64,000 bases of DNA from Lichenibacterium minor (GTDB lineage Bacteria > Pseudomonadota > Alphaproteobacteria > Rhizobiales > Beijerinckiaceae): positions 124,001 through 188,000 of the forward strand of contig NZ_QYBB01000008.1 in the NCBI RefSeq assembly GCF_004137685.1, in the 5' to 3' direction. A program made the translations under genes and the position numbers. Each line of letters begins with the position of its first letter. Position 1 is the first letter of the stretch. The notes under the pieces are model-generated. The model saw nothing but the letters and a program-made list of their open reading frames with translations, made no database searches and had not been told where the DNA came from. Positions 55,360-63,769 of the stretch are shown piece after piece.

Positions 55360-57684
55360 ATGGCCGATCCCATCCTGTCCCGCATCGCCGTCGAACTCGG
55401 CGTCCGCGACGCTCAGGTGGCCGCCGCGGTGGCGCTGCTCGACGGCGGCGCGACGGTGCCCTTCGTGGCCCGCTACCGGAAGGAAGCCACGGGCTCGCTC
55501 GACGACGTCCAGCTCCGCCGCCTCGAGGAGCGCCTGGGCGCCCTCCGCGAGCTCGAAGACCGGCGCGCGGCGGTGCTGAAGTCGGTGCGCGAGCAGGGCA
55601 AGCTCGACCCGAAGCTCGAAGCCGCGATCCTCGCCGCCGACACCCGGGCGCGGCTGGAGGACATCTACCTCCCCTTCCGCCCGAAGCGCCGCACCAAGGC
55701 CGAGATCGCCCGCGAAGCCGGCCTCGGCCCCTTGGCGGACGCCCTGCTGGCCCGCCCGGACGCCGACCCGGCGGCGCTGGCGGCCCGCTTCGCCGATGCC
55801 GCGAAGGGCGTCGGCGATGCGAGCGCCGCGCTGGACGGCGCCCGCGCCATCCTGGTCGAGCGGTTCGGCGAGGACGCCGACCTCGTGGGCTCGCTGCGCG
55901 ACGCCCTGTGGAAGCGCGGCCGGATGGCGGCGAAGGTGAGACGCGGCCAGGCCGAGGCCGGCGCCAAGTTCGCCGACTATTTCGATTTCGCGGAAGCCCC
56001 TGCGAAGCTGCCCTCGCACCGGGTGCTGGCGCTGTTCCGCGGCGAGCGCGACGGCGTGCTCGACCTCGACATCCGCCCCGAGCCGGAGCCGGAAGCCCGA
56101 AAGGGGCCGGGCCAGCCCGAGCTCGCCATCATGGGCCGTTTCGGCCTGTCGGACCGCGGCCGCCCCGGCGACGGCTGGATGGCGGAAACGGTGCGGGGCG
56201 CGTGGCGCTCCAAGATCCTGCCGCGGCTCGACACGGACCTGCGCGGCCGGCTGCGCGAGGCGGCGGAAGCGGAAGCCGCGCGGGTCTTCGCCGCCAACCT
56301 GCGCGACCTGCTGCTGGCGGCGCCGGCGGGCGCCCGCGCCACTCTGGGCCTCGACCCCGGGTTCCGCTCCGGCACCAAGGCGGCCGTGGTGGACCGCACC
56401 GGCCGGGTGCTGGCCACCGCCACCGTGTACCCGCACGAGCCGCAGCGGCGCTGGGACGAGGCGCTGGCGGTGCTGGGCCGGCTCGCCGCGCAGCACCGCG
56501 TCGAGCTCGTGGCGATCGGCAACGGCACGGCGTCGCGCGAAACCGACCGGCTCGCCGCCGAGCTGCTCCGCCAGAACCCGGCGCTCAGCATGGCCAAGGT
56601 CGTCGTGTCCGAGGCCGGCGCCTCGGTGTATTCGGCTTCGGCCACCGCGTCCGAGGAGCTGCCCGGCCTCGACGTGACGCTGCGCGGCGCCGTGTCGATC
56701 GCGCGCCGCCTGCAGGACCCCCTGGCCGAACTCGTCAAGATCGACCCGAAGGCGATCGGCGTCGGGCAATACCAGCACGACATCGACGAGGCGCGCCTGT
56801 CGCGCTCGCTCGACGGCGTCGTGGAGGATTGTGTCAACGCCGTCGGGGTGGAGGTCAACATGGCGTCGGCGCCGCTGCTGGCGCGGGTCGCCGGGGTCGG
56901 GCCGGTGCTGGCCGCCAACATCGTGGCGCACCGCGACGCCAACGGGCCGTTCCCGTCGCGCAAGGCCCTGAAGAAGGTGCCGCGCATGGGGCCCAAGGCC
57001 TTCGAGCAATGCGCGGGCTTCCTGCGCATCGCGGGGGGCGAGGACCCGCTCGACGCGTCGGGCGTCCATCCGGAAAGCTACCCGGTGGTGCGCCGCATCC
57101 TGGAAGCCGCCAAGGTCGACGCGCGCGGGCTCATCGGCAATGCGGCCGTGCTGCGCTCCCTGCAGCCCGGGAGCTTCGCCGACGCGAGCTTCGGCCTGCC
57201 CACCGTGACGGACATCCTGCGCGAACTGGAGAAGCCGGGCCGCGACCCCCGCCCCGCCTTCAAGGCCGTGACCTTCAAGGAGGGCGTGGAAACGATCGGC
57301 GACCTGCAGGTCGGCATGGTGCTGGAAGGCGCCGTCACCAACGTGGCAGCCTTCGGCGCCTTCGTCGACATCGGGGTGCACCAGGACGGCCTGGTGCACA
57401 TGTCCGCCATGAGCCGCAGCTTCGTGAAGGACCCGCGCGAGGTGGTGAAGCCGGGCGACGTGGTGCGGGTGAAGGTGCTGGAGGTCGACCGGCCCCGCAA
57501 GCGCATCGCCCTGACGCTGCGGCTCGACGACGAGCCCGGGGCGGCGAAGCCGGAGCGGACCGCCGGGCCGAGGGGCCCCGCGCGGCCCGCGCCGGCCCAG
57601 CCGTCCCCGGCCCCGGCCCCGGCGGCCGGGGGCGCCCTGGCGGACGCGCTGCGGCGGGCCGGCAACGCGGTGCGCCGGCCGTGA
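55360..57684 (+). CDS. tex: Tex-family RNA-binding transcription accessory protein
   Basis: A 774-residue Tex protein. An N-terminal helical region (VPFVARYRKEATGSLDD, about 30-46) is followed by the YqgF-like RNase H-fold domain (LGLDPGFRSGTKAAVVD, about 328-344). Helix-hairpin-helix motifs come next (LLARVAGVGPVLAANIV), then an S1 domain (GMVLEGAVTNVAAFGAFVDI, about 650). The C-terminus is a Pro/Ala-rich tail. The start ATG 55360 has AAGGAA upstream. Tex affects transcription and RNA decay in other bacteria. Confidence 0.96.
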   Translation: MADPILSRIAVELGVRDAQVAAAVALLDGGATVPFVARYRKEATGSLDDVQLRRLEERLGALRELEDRRAAVLKSVREQGKLDPKLEAAILAADTRARLEDIYLPFRPKRRTKAEIAREAGLGPLADALLARPDADPAALAARFADAAKGVGDASAALDGARAILVERFGEDADLVGSLRDALWKRGRMAAKVRRGQAEAGAKFADYFDFAEAPAKLPSHRVLALFRGERDGVLDLDIRPEPEPEARKGPGQPELAIMGRFGLSDRGRPGDGWMAETVRGAWRSKILPRLDTDLRGRLREAAEAEAARVFAANLRDLLLAAPAGARATLGLDPGFRSGTKAAVVDRTGRVLATATVYPHEPQRRWDEALAVLGRLAAQHRVELVAIGNGTASRETDRLAAELLRQNPALSMAKVVVSEAGASVYSASATASEELPGLDVTLRGAVSIARRLQDPLAELVKIDPKAIGVGQYQHDIDEARLSRSLDGVVEDCVNAVGVEVNMASAPLLARVAGVGPVLAANIVAHRDANGPFPSRKALKKVPRMGPKAFEQCAGFLRIAGGEDPLDASGVHPESYPVVRRILEAAKVDARGLIGNAAVLRSLQPGSFADASFGLPTVTDILRELEKPGRDPRPAFKAVTFKEGVETIGDLQVGMVLEGAVTNVAAFGAFVDIGVHQDGLVHMSAMSRSFVKDPREVVKPGDVVRVKVLEVDRPRKRIALTLRLDDEPGAAKPERTAGPRGPARPAPAQPSPAPAPAAGGALADALRRAGNAVRRP

Positions 57685-57743
57685 GGGCTGGACGATGCGC
57701 GGCGCCGCGCCATAACGACGGCACGACCACCGAGGACAACCCC

Positions 57744-57935
57744 ATGAAGATCTTGACCATCGCCGCCGCGCTCGGCGTGCTCTGCCTGCCGCTCGCCGCG
57801 GTGTCGACCCCCGCCCTGGCCGCCTCCGCCCACAATTCCCAGCTGGGCAGCATGGGCGACACGCACAACAACGCCACCCCCTCGGGCATGCACAAGCGCA
57901 TGAAGCAGATGCGGAACCGCGCCCGTCACATGTGA
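57744..57935 (+). CDS. Small secreted His/Met-rich protein
   Basis: A 63-residue product from ATG 57744 with GAGGA upstream. The signal peptide (MKILTIAAALGVLCLPLAAV..., cut near ALA at residue 26) leaves a short mature part ending MKQMRNRARHM, with Met, His and Arg clusters (PSGMHKRMKQM). No family recognised. It follows tex by 59 bases on the same strand. Confidence 0.65.
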   Translation: MKILTIAAALGVLCLPLAAVSTPALAASAHNSQLGSMGDTHNNATPSGMHKRMKQMRNRARHM

Positions 57936-57950
57936 TCCGGGACCGGGCCC

Positions 57951-58349
57951 GTGATCTACATCCTCCTCAACATCCGGGCCATCGCGCTCGCGACGGCGGG
58001 CGGTTTGATCGTCGGTGCCCTCTACAAGCTGGTCGGCGGAGCATCCACCGGAGCCTCCGGGTTCTCCGTCCCGCTGATCGTCACGGCCGTCCTGGCCGAG
58101 TTCTGGCTGGCGTCCATCCTCGCCGGCGCGCTGATCCTGGCGCCGCCCCGCGCCGGCCCCTGGGTGATGGCGATCGGCAGCGCGGTGGTGATCTGGATCG
58201 GCTTCGTCCTGCCCGCGCTGCTCGTCACCGCCCTGTCGCGCGGGCTGTCCTTCGGGGCCGGCCTGGCGGATGCCGGCCATTGGCTCGCCGCCATGGTGGT
58301 GCAGGCCGTCGTGCTCCACCTCGTCGGGCTGGTCAGGCCGCCGGACTGA
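57951..58349 (+). CDS. Four-helix membrane protein, DUF1761-like
   Basis: A 132-residue hydrophobic protein starting at GTG 57951. Helices lie at about 5-27, 42-63, 72-92 and 105-128. The N-terminus (IYILLNIRAIALATAGGLIV) and the LAEFWLASILAGALI segment are like DUF1761 proteins, which have no known function; the assignment is tentative. It follows the small secreted gene by 15 bases. Confidence 0.7.
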   Translation: MIYILLNIRAIALATAGGLIVGALYKLVGGASTGASGFSVPLIVTAVLAEFWLASILAGALILAPPRAGPWVMAIGSAVVIWIGFVLPALLVTALSRGLSFGAGLADAGHWLAAMVVQAVVLHLVGLVRPPD

Positions 58350-58353
58350 CGGG

Positions 58354-59436
58354 TCAGGGTCCGCTCCAGGGCGCCAAAGGATAGGGCGTGGAGGCGATCG
58401 CGCCGTCCCCGTCGATCTGCGCGAGGGCCAGGCGGCACAGCAGCAGCAGGGCGAAGAGCCCCCAATCCCAGCGCTCCATCGCGCAGCCCCGCCCCTGGTG
58501 GCGTAGGAAGGCCAGCGCGGGCGCGAGCGTGAGCAGGCACAGCACCCGCGTGTGGTCGAGCGTCGCCACGCAGCCCACGAACAGCACGACCCCCGCCCAA
58601 GCGGCGAGCGCCGCGGCCCCCTGCCGGCCGCCGTAGCCGAACGGCCCGGCGAAGTGCCGGACGAGGGCGAAGGGCACCAGCGCGGCCGACACCAGCGTGG
58701 GCAGCGCCAGCAGCGCGGCGTCGTGCAGCAGCCCGGTGGCGAGGTTCTCCGCATAGCCGGTCCGGTCGACGAGGCCCGGCACCACGCGGTGGACGACCGC
58801 GAGGTCGGCCCCCGCCGCGACCGCGACGGCGACGGCCTGCGCCCAGCGGATGCGCCGGTCCAGCGCGAAGTCGACCGCCACGACCCCCGCCGTCGACAGG
58901 ACGGCCAGGATCGGATGGCAGGCGGCGGCCAGCACCGAGCCTGCCAGCGCCGGTGCGGGCGCTCGCCAAGCCGACAGCACCAGGAAGGCCATCAGCCAGG
59001 GATCGAACTTGCCGACCCACAGCGCCAGCGTGTCGACGAGATGCGAGAAGGCGACGAGGAGCAGGAGGTCACGGAAGGCGAGTTCGCCGCGCCGCAGGCT
59101 CAGCGCCAGGACGGCGGCGAGCAGCAGGAGGCCGAAGCCCCACCACGCGAGCGCCAACGCGCCGAGCGGCACGCCGAGCCGCGCGAGGCCGGCCCCGACG
59201 CCGTCCGTCAGCAGCCCTTCGAGCAGAAAGCCGCGCTCGGCCGGCACTGCCGCGCCGCCCCGGGCCAGGCCGGCGAGGAAGCCCGGCAGGTCGGCGTCCA
59301 TGGACCGGACGCCGTCGACCAGCACCACCGGGAGGGCGAGGAGCGCCAGCAGCGCGAGCCGGCCGCCCCGCGTCGGCAGGAAGCGGAGCGCGAGGGCGCG
59401 CGGCCAGGCGGGGGACGTGTCGGTGCGGTCGGCCAT
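58354..59436 (-). CDS. Polytopic membrane protein, unknown
   Basis: A 360-residue protein with about ten hydrophobic helices. The N-terminal segment PRALALRFLPTRGGRLALLA precedes the first helix; a conserved-looking LALWVGKFDPWLMAFLVLSA lies near residue 160 and CHPILAVLSTAGVVAVDF near 195. This arrangement is reminiscent of integral membrane glycosyltransferase or lipid-modifying proteins, but I cannot place it. The start ATG 59436 is chosen because the upstream extension is Ala/Arg-rich and unlike a membrane protein. The 272 bases between it and the next gene hold nothing I recognise. Confidence 0.7.
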   Translation of the reverse strand: MADRTDTSPAWPRALALRFLPTRGGRLALLALLALPVVLVDGVRSMDADLPGFLAGLARGGAAVPAERGFLLEGLLTDGVGAGLARLGVPLGALALAWWGFGLLLLAAVLALSLRRGELAFRDLLLLVAFSHLVDTLALWVGKFDPWLMAFLVLSAWRAPAPALAGSVLAAACHPILAVLSTAGVVAVDFALDRRIRWAQAVAVAVAAGADLAVVHRVVPGLVDRTGYAENLATGLLHDAALLALPTLVSAALVPFALVRHFAGPFGYGGRQGAAALAAWAGVVLFVGCVATLDHTRVLCLLTLAPALAFLRHQGRGCAMERWDWGLFALLLLCRLALAQIDGDGAIASTPYPLAPWSGP

Positions 59437-59708
59437 CGGGGCGGTGTAGCGCGACACCGCCGCACCGGAAACGGGTTCCGCCGACGCGGCCCCCTGCCGC
59501 CCCGGCCCCGCAGGGCTCCGGTGGGCCGCACCGGTCCGGGCGTCGGCCAAGCCACGAAGCGAACCGCGAGCCCGGCGGGCGACCGCCGCCGCCGTCACCG
59601 GGGCGCGGCGGCGCCGGGATGCGGGCTTCGAGGCTGCGGGCCCCCGTCGACGTCACGGGCGTCGTTCGAACGACGCGGAGGCCGTCCGGACGAAGGCCGA
59701 TCGCGGTG

Positions 59709-59891
59709 CTACCCGCCGTCCTCGGCCAGCTTGGAGCGGGCGGCGGCGATGAGGCGCCGCGTTTGCTCGATCGTGGACCGCATCTCCTCGCGTTCCCGGG
59801 CGGCTCGAGCGATGAGGCAGCGCGACGTGGCGATGGCCCGCCGGGTGTCCCGTATCACCGTCGCGGCTTCTGGAGCACGGGTGTATGGCAT
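59709..59891 (-). CDS. Small helical protein, unknown
   Basis: A 60-residue Arg/Ala/Glu-rich helical product (RDTRRAIATSRCLIARAARE, EEMRSTIEQTRRLIAAARSK). ATG 59891 gives MPYTRAPEAAT. No ribosome binding site is obvious and no family is recognised. It is one of several short frames in a gene-poor stretch. Confidence 0.4.
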   Translation of the reverse strand: MPYTRAPEAATVIRDTRRAIATSRCLIARAAREREEMRSTIEQTRRLIAAARSKLAEDGG

Positions 59892-60055
59892 GGCGATCGC
59901 GCTGGGAGATCCACTGCGCCTCAACCCCCGAAGGTCTGAGCGGGGTTCATCGCGTCGGCGGCGAACCCGCGCATCGCGCCCTGCGCGGCGCCCCGGTGCC
60001 GACCGAACCCCACCTGTCGAAAGGCGGAGCGCGCGCCCGGCTCGGCCTGCCCCGT

Positions 60056-60244
60056 TCACATGCTGAAGATGGGCCGCCCCAGGAGGGTCCGCGACGCGCC
60101 GAGGTCGACGAAGGCCTGCGCAGCCATTTTGTCCGTCACGTCGATGACACGCTCCGCCCTGACGGCACGGGCGATCGCCTGCTCGGTGCGGCTCCGGGCA
60201 TCTTTGAACGCCCTGCGGGACGTTCGACGGGGATCGGCGGCCAT
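60056..60244 (-). CDS. Small basic protein, unknown
   Basis: A 62-residue product, mostly helical, with an Arg-rich N-terminus (MAADPRRTSRRAFKDARSRT) and RVIDVTDKMAAQAFVDLGAS later. ATG 60244 has GGAG about seven bases upstream, which supports translation. No family recognised. Confidence 0.45.
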   Translation of the reverse strand: MAADPRRTSRRAFKDARSRTEQAIARAVRAERVIDVTDKMAAQAFVDLGASRTLLGRPIFSM

Positions 60245-60845
60245 GGGACGACTCCGGCAACGACGTCGAATCCCCGACGGGGTTCGCGCGATGCCGGCTT
60301 ACCATATCGCCGCATCGCCGTTCATGTTTCGTCCGGCGGGTCGGCGGAGAAGCGTCCCGTGCCAGCCCCTTCCATCCGCGATCCCGGCACGGCCGAGCGA
60401 ACGGCTCCGCCGATCGAAGCGTTTCCGCGCGATCCGAAGTCGCGGGGGCTCGTCGTCGTACCGGCTTCCGAGGTCCCCCGGAATTCCGCCCGGGAGGGGG
60501 GCGTGCCCCGGCGCCTCTTCGGCGTCGGCGGCGGCGGACGGCAGATCCGCGCCGGCGCCGGCCTCCGTTGCGCCGGACCGGGTAACGCCGCAGGGGGGCG
60601 CGGCTCCGGAACCCGGGCGTGCGGGGGGCTCGACGGCCGAATCCGCCTGGTCACGGCCGCGATGCGGGACCGGCCCGCCATGGCGGCTCAGCGGACGACG
60701 CCGACGCTCGAAATCGACCGTGGTCTCGCATAAGTGAATGCGGCGCTTCCGGGCAAATGCCACAATCGTCCGATCGTCGCTTCGTTTCACGGTGTGCGCC
60801 GACGAGGGATGCCAGCGCCCTCGCCTGGGCGGCAGGAGGTGCGGC
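60245..60845. other. Gene-poor stretch
   Basis: About 600 bases without a convincing gene. The longest minus-strand frame (60299-60790, 163 codons) encodes a Pro/Arg/Gly-rich chain with no family character and is likely spurious. The stretch may hold regulatory sequence for the DUF6894 gene, or decayed genes. Confidence 0.5.
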
Positions 60846-61079
60846 GTGCCACTTTTCTATTTTGACGTGCGCGATGGGACGGGGTTCCACCGCGACGATT
60901 TCGGAAGCGAATGTGACGGCTTCGAGGATGCTCGGCGGCAGGCACAGAGCCTCCTTCCCGACATCGTCCGCCATGAGCTGCCCGACGGCGAACTGCACAC
61001 CGTCGCATGCGATGTGCGGGACGAAACCAACCGGGTCGTCTACCGGGGCAAGATCACGTTCGAGGGAAGCCGATTCTGA
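60846..61079 (+). CDS. DUF6894-type small protein (copy 2)
   Basis: A 77-residue protein beginning MPLFYFDVRDGTGFHRDDFG. It shares with copy 1 (31861-32094) the identical length, the aromatic F-x-F-D opening, D-G and the D-x-x-G-x-E pattern. The start is GTG 60846, decided by AGGAGG six bases upstream. Convergent with the P450 gene across an 8-bp hairpin. Function unknown. Confidence 0.75.
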   Translation: MPLFYFDVRDGTGFHRDDFGSECDGFEDARRQAQSLLPDIVRHELPDGELHTVACDVRDETNRVVYRGKITFEGSRF

Positions 61080-61089
61080 CGGCCCGGAC

Positions 61090-61111
61090 GCCGGGCGACG
61101 AACCGCCCGGC
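61090..61111. terminator. Hairpin between DUF6894 copy 2 and the P450 gene
   Basis: Perfect 8-bp arms GCCGGGCG (61090-61097) and CGCCCGGC (61104-61111) around a 6-base loop, between two convergent genes. Confidence 0.55.
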
Positions 61112-61139
61112 CATCGGTCGAGCCGTTCCGCCGCGGGCG

Positions 61140-62600
61140 TCACCGCCTGCGCAGGATCATCGGCATGCCGCCGCGCGAGCGCAGGGTGATGCGCTGCACG
61201 GGCATGACCTCGTGCCCCGGCGCGTGGTCGAGGCGGACGTGGCGCAGCGCGGTGGCGAGCAGGATCACCGCTTCCTGGAGCGCGAACGAAGCGGCGATGC
61301 ACACGCGCGGGCCCGCCCCGAAGGGGAGGAAAGCGAAGCGGTCGATGCCGCCCCGGTTCTCGGGCATGAAGCGGCTCGGGTGGAAATGGTCCGGCGCGTC
61401 CCACAGCAGCCTGTGGCGGTGCAGCACGTAGGGCGACACGATCACCAGCGTGCGGGCCTTGACGCGCAGGGTGCCGAGCGTGTCCGGCCCCAGCGCTTCG
61501 CGGGTGATGGAGGCCGCCGGCGGGTACAGCCGCATCGCTTCCTCGAGCACCGCGCGGGTGCGGACGAAATCGTCGACGCGGCCGGGATCCACGCGGCCCT
61601 CCGGCATCAGGTCGTCCACCTCGCGCTCGACGGCGGCGCGCTCCTCCGGATGCTGCGACAGGAGGTAGAGCGCCCAGGTCAGCGTGTTGGACGTGGTCTC
61701 GTGCCCGGCGATCAGGAAGGTGACCACGTTGGCGCGCACGTCGTCGTCCGACAGGCCCGCGCCGGTTTCGGGGTCGCGCGCGGCGAGCAGCAGGGTCAGG
61801 AGGTCCTGCGGGGCTGGCGCGCCGGAAGCGAGCAGCGCCCGCCGCTTGTCCAGGATGGCGGTCACCTCCTCCTCGAAATAGCGCAGCAGCGGCTTGGTCC
61901 TGGCCGCCCCGAGGCGCGGCAACCAGGCGGGCATCCCCAGGATGTCGAGCGGGTCGACCTGGCCGACGGACTCGAGGAAGGCCGACACGACGCGCGCGAA
62001 GCGGTCCTCCGGGCCGCTCATCGCTTCGGAGAAGACGGTGCGGCCGAGCACGCGCAGCGTGGCCCGCGCCATCTCGTTGGCGATGTCGATGCGGCGGCCG
62101 TCCCGCAGGCGCGCCCAGCGCTCGACCATCTCGTCCGCGACCTCGACCATGGACCGCTTGAAGCCGTCGACGTGGCGCGGCGAGAACAGAGGCGCCAGGG
62201 CGCGGCGCTGCGCGCGCCATTGGTCGCCCTCGGCGAGGAGCAGGCCGGTGCCGAGGCCGCCGCCCAGCGTGCGGCGCTGCAGTTCGCCCTTGTCGTAATT
62301 GGCGGCGTTGCCGACCAGGACGTGGCGGATGACGGCGGGGTCGCTCACCACGGCGGCGGAGCCGAGCACGTTGCGGCCGTGGACGATGGGCTGCTCGAAA
62401 TGCCAGCGCGTCCAGGTGGCGACGGGGTTGTCGCGCAGGCCCTTCAGCAGCGCCAGCGTGCCGGGCACCGCGTCGAGCGGCACGGGCGCGGGTGGGCGGG
62501 GCCGGCGACCCTCGCCGACGACGGCCGGGGGGCGCACTCGGGCCGGCGTCTCCCGGGCCGACATCTCTCGGGGCGGTGCGGGATCGAGGGCGAGAGACAT
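61140..62600 (-). CDS. Cytochrome P450
   Basis: A 486-residue P450 monooxygenase. The I-helix oxygen-binding motif AGHETT is at 299-303, the K-helix E-x-x-R is Glu354-Arg357, and the heme cysteine is Cys434 in FGAGPRVCIA, with the common Gly-to-Ala change after it. No membrane anchor is obvious, so it is soluble; an N-terminal Pro/Arg-rich stretch of about 40 residues precedes the fold. The substrate is unknown, and no dedicated ferredoxin is adjacent. The start ATG 62600 has GGAG six bases upstream, but this site sits in an inverted repeat. A PAS protein gene lies upstream. Confidence 0.93.
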   Translation of the reverse strand: MSLALDPAPPREMSARETPARVRPPAVVGEGRRPRPPAPVPLDAVPGTLALLKGLRDNPVATWTRWHFEQPIVHGRNVLGSAAVVSDPAVIRHVLVGNAANYDKGELQRRTLGGGLGTGLLLAEGDQWRAQRRALAPLFSPRHVDGFKRSMVEVADEMVERWARLRDGRRIDIANEMARATLRVLGRTVFSEAMSGPEDRFARVVSAFLESVGQVDPLDILGMPAWLPRLGAARTKPLLRYFEEEVTAILDKRRALLASGAPAPQDLLTLLLAARDPETGAGLSDDDVRANVVTFLIAGHETTSNTLTWALYLLSQHPEERAAVEREVDDLMPEGRVDPGRVDDFVRTRAVLEEAMRLYPPAASITREALGPDTLGTLRVKARTLVIVSPYVLHRHRLLWDAPDHFHPSRFMPENRGGIDRFAFLPFGAGPRVCIAASFALQEAVILLATALRHVRLDHAPGHEVMPVQRITLRSRGGMPMILRRR

Positions 62601-62606
62601 GCGGCG

Positions 62607-62628
62607 CTCCGGACGGACAGGTCCGGAG
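62607..62628 (-). promoter_or_regulatory. Inverted repeat overlapping the P450 ribosome binding site
   Basis: On the coding strand CTCCGGAC and GTCCGGAG (8 bp each, perfect) flank a 6-base loop, and the second arm ends in the GGAG of the P450 ribosome binding site, six bases before ATG 62600. Either a repressor operator or an RNA hairpin hiding the ribosome binding site would fit. Confidence 0.5.
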
Positions 62629-62706
62629 GAGATGGGCAGGGACGCGGGCAGAACAACCGGGACACGTTGCCCGCCCCCCGGGCTGGCGAGCGGGCCGCGG
62701 CAGCCT

Positions 62707-63333
62707 TCAATGCAGGCGCCGCCCGGGTTCGTCCCGCTCGTCCAGCATGAGGGACGGCCTGACCTGGCGCGCCACCAGCTCCGCCACCCGGAACAGAAGC
62801 GCCCGGCATCCCCGCTCGATGGCCCCCTGGGCAAGCTGGCGCGACGCCCGGAACGCCATGGCGAGCGATTCCAGCAGCACGAAATGCGGGTCGGTCAGCG
62901 GTGCGGCGGGCGCCACGAAGGGCCGCTCGCCGCCGGCGTTGTAGTCCGTGACGTCGAACATGACGCCGTAGCCGAAGGCGGGAAGGTCTTCCGCGTCGAG
63001 GACGAAGCGGCCCCGCACCATGATCCAGCGTTCCCGGCCCGCGGCGTCGATGACGCGCAACTCCGTGACGCGCAGCCCGCTGTGGCCCGGCGGCGCGGAG
63101 CGGGTGGTGCGCAGCCAGCCCACGTCGTCCGGATGCACGGCGCGCTCGTAAAGCTCCACCGGTTGGCCGCGCACGCCGTCCTCGGGCGCGATCGCGAAGG
63201 CCCCGCTGACGCCGGGGCTCGAGCGGAACACGCGGCTCGGGTAGTCGTAGGACCATTCGCCGAGCAGGCCGATGCCTTCCAAGGCTGCGACGAGGCGCGC
63301 ATCGAGTCGTCCCAGCTCCTCACCCGCGCCCAT
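62707..63333 (-). CDS. PAS-domain protein
   Basis: A 208-residue soluble protein with a PAS fold in residues about 20-130 (LLGEWSYDYPSRVFRSSPGV, VHPDDVGWLR, RWIMVRGRFVLD, GVMFDVTDYNAGG). A helical C-terminal part of about 70 residues follows (LLESLAMAFRASRQLAQGAI) without kinase or cyclase motif. The PAS part is of the type found in sensor kinases, so this may be a stand-alone sensor or adaptor. It is upstream of the P450 gene on the same strand with a 106-base gap. Start is ATG 63333. Confidence 0.8.
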   Translation of the reverse strand: MGAGEELGRLDARLVAALEGIGLLGEWSYDYPSRVFRSSPGVSGAFAIAPEDGVRGQPVELYERAVHPDDVGWLRTTRSAPPGHSGLRVTELRVIDAAGRERWIMVRGRFVLDAEDLPAFGYGVMFDVTDYNAGGERPFVAPAAPLTDPHFVLLESLAMAFRASRQLAQGAIERGCRALLFRVAELVARQVRPSLMLDERDEPGRRLH

Positions 63334-63387
63334 CGCCGCCCCGCCCCCGTGCCGTTTTCCGGCCCTATCACGGACGAAGCCGACATT

Positions 63388-63769
63388 TCAACGCTTCTGC
63401 GGCACCGCTCCTTCCCCTCCGCCCACCTCGTCGGCGTAGCGGTGGCCGGCCGCCATGCCGATGTCGAACAGGCGCCGGGCGTTCGACTCGGACCAGTCCA
63501 GCACTTCGGGCAGGTCGCGCTCCGGCACGTCGAACCGGAGCTTGTGGACGTCGAGCCCGGGCGGCTTGTGCTTCAGTTCGAACAGTTCGAGGTTGTCCTC
63601 CGCGGTCTTCACCAGGGGGATCACCAGCGACAGGACCCAGCTGTCGTACAGGTCGCGCGGCGCGCGGATCAGGTCGTCGCTCCCGAGCACGTCGAAGACC
63701 ACGACGCGTTCGAGCCCAGGATGCCGCTCCACGAGGTCCTTGAAGTTGAGGCAGTCGGTAGCGTCCACG
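63388..63769 (-). pseudogene. C-terminal remnant of an interrupted gene
   Basis: Reading leftward from about 63769 this frame encodes SSVDATDCLNFKDLVERHPG, then ERVVVFDVLGSDDL, RDLYDSWVLSLVIPLVKTAE and RRLFDIGMAAGHRYADE, a continuous protein-like end of about 125 residues. Before it the frame runs into the left end of the IS256-type element, so the 5' part of the gene is missing here. The sequence recalls C-terminal regions of patatin-like lipases, but I cannot confirm that. The left boundary of the IS is approximate. Confidence 0.55.

Noticed and set aside
54277..57399. A 1040-codon minus-strand frame opposite pheA and tex.
   Set aside because: Shadow frame; both plus-strand genes have complete motifs and normal lengths.
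60299..60790. A 163-codon minus-strand frame as a gene.
   Set aside because: Low-complexity Pro/Arg/Gly composition, no ribosome binding site, no family pattern.
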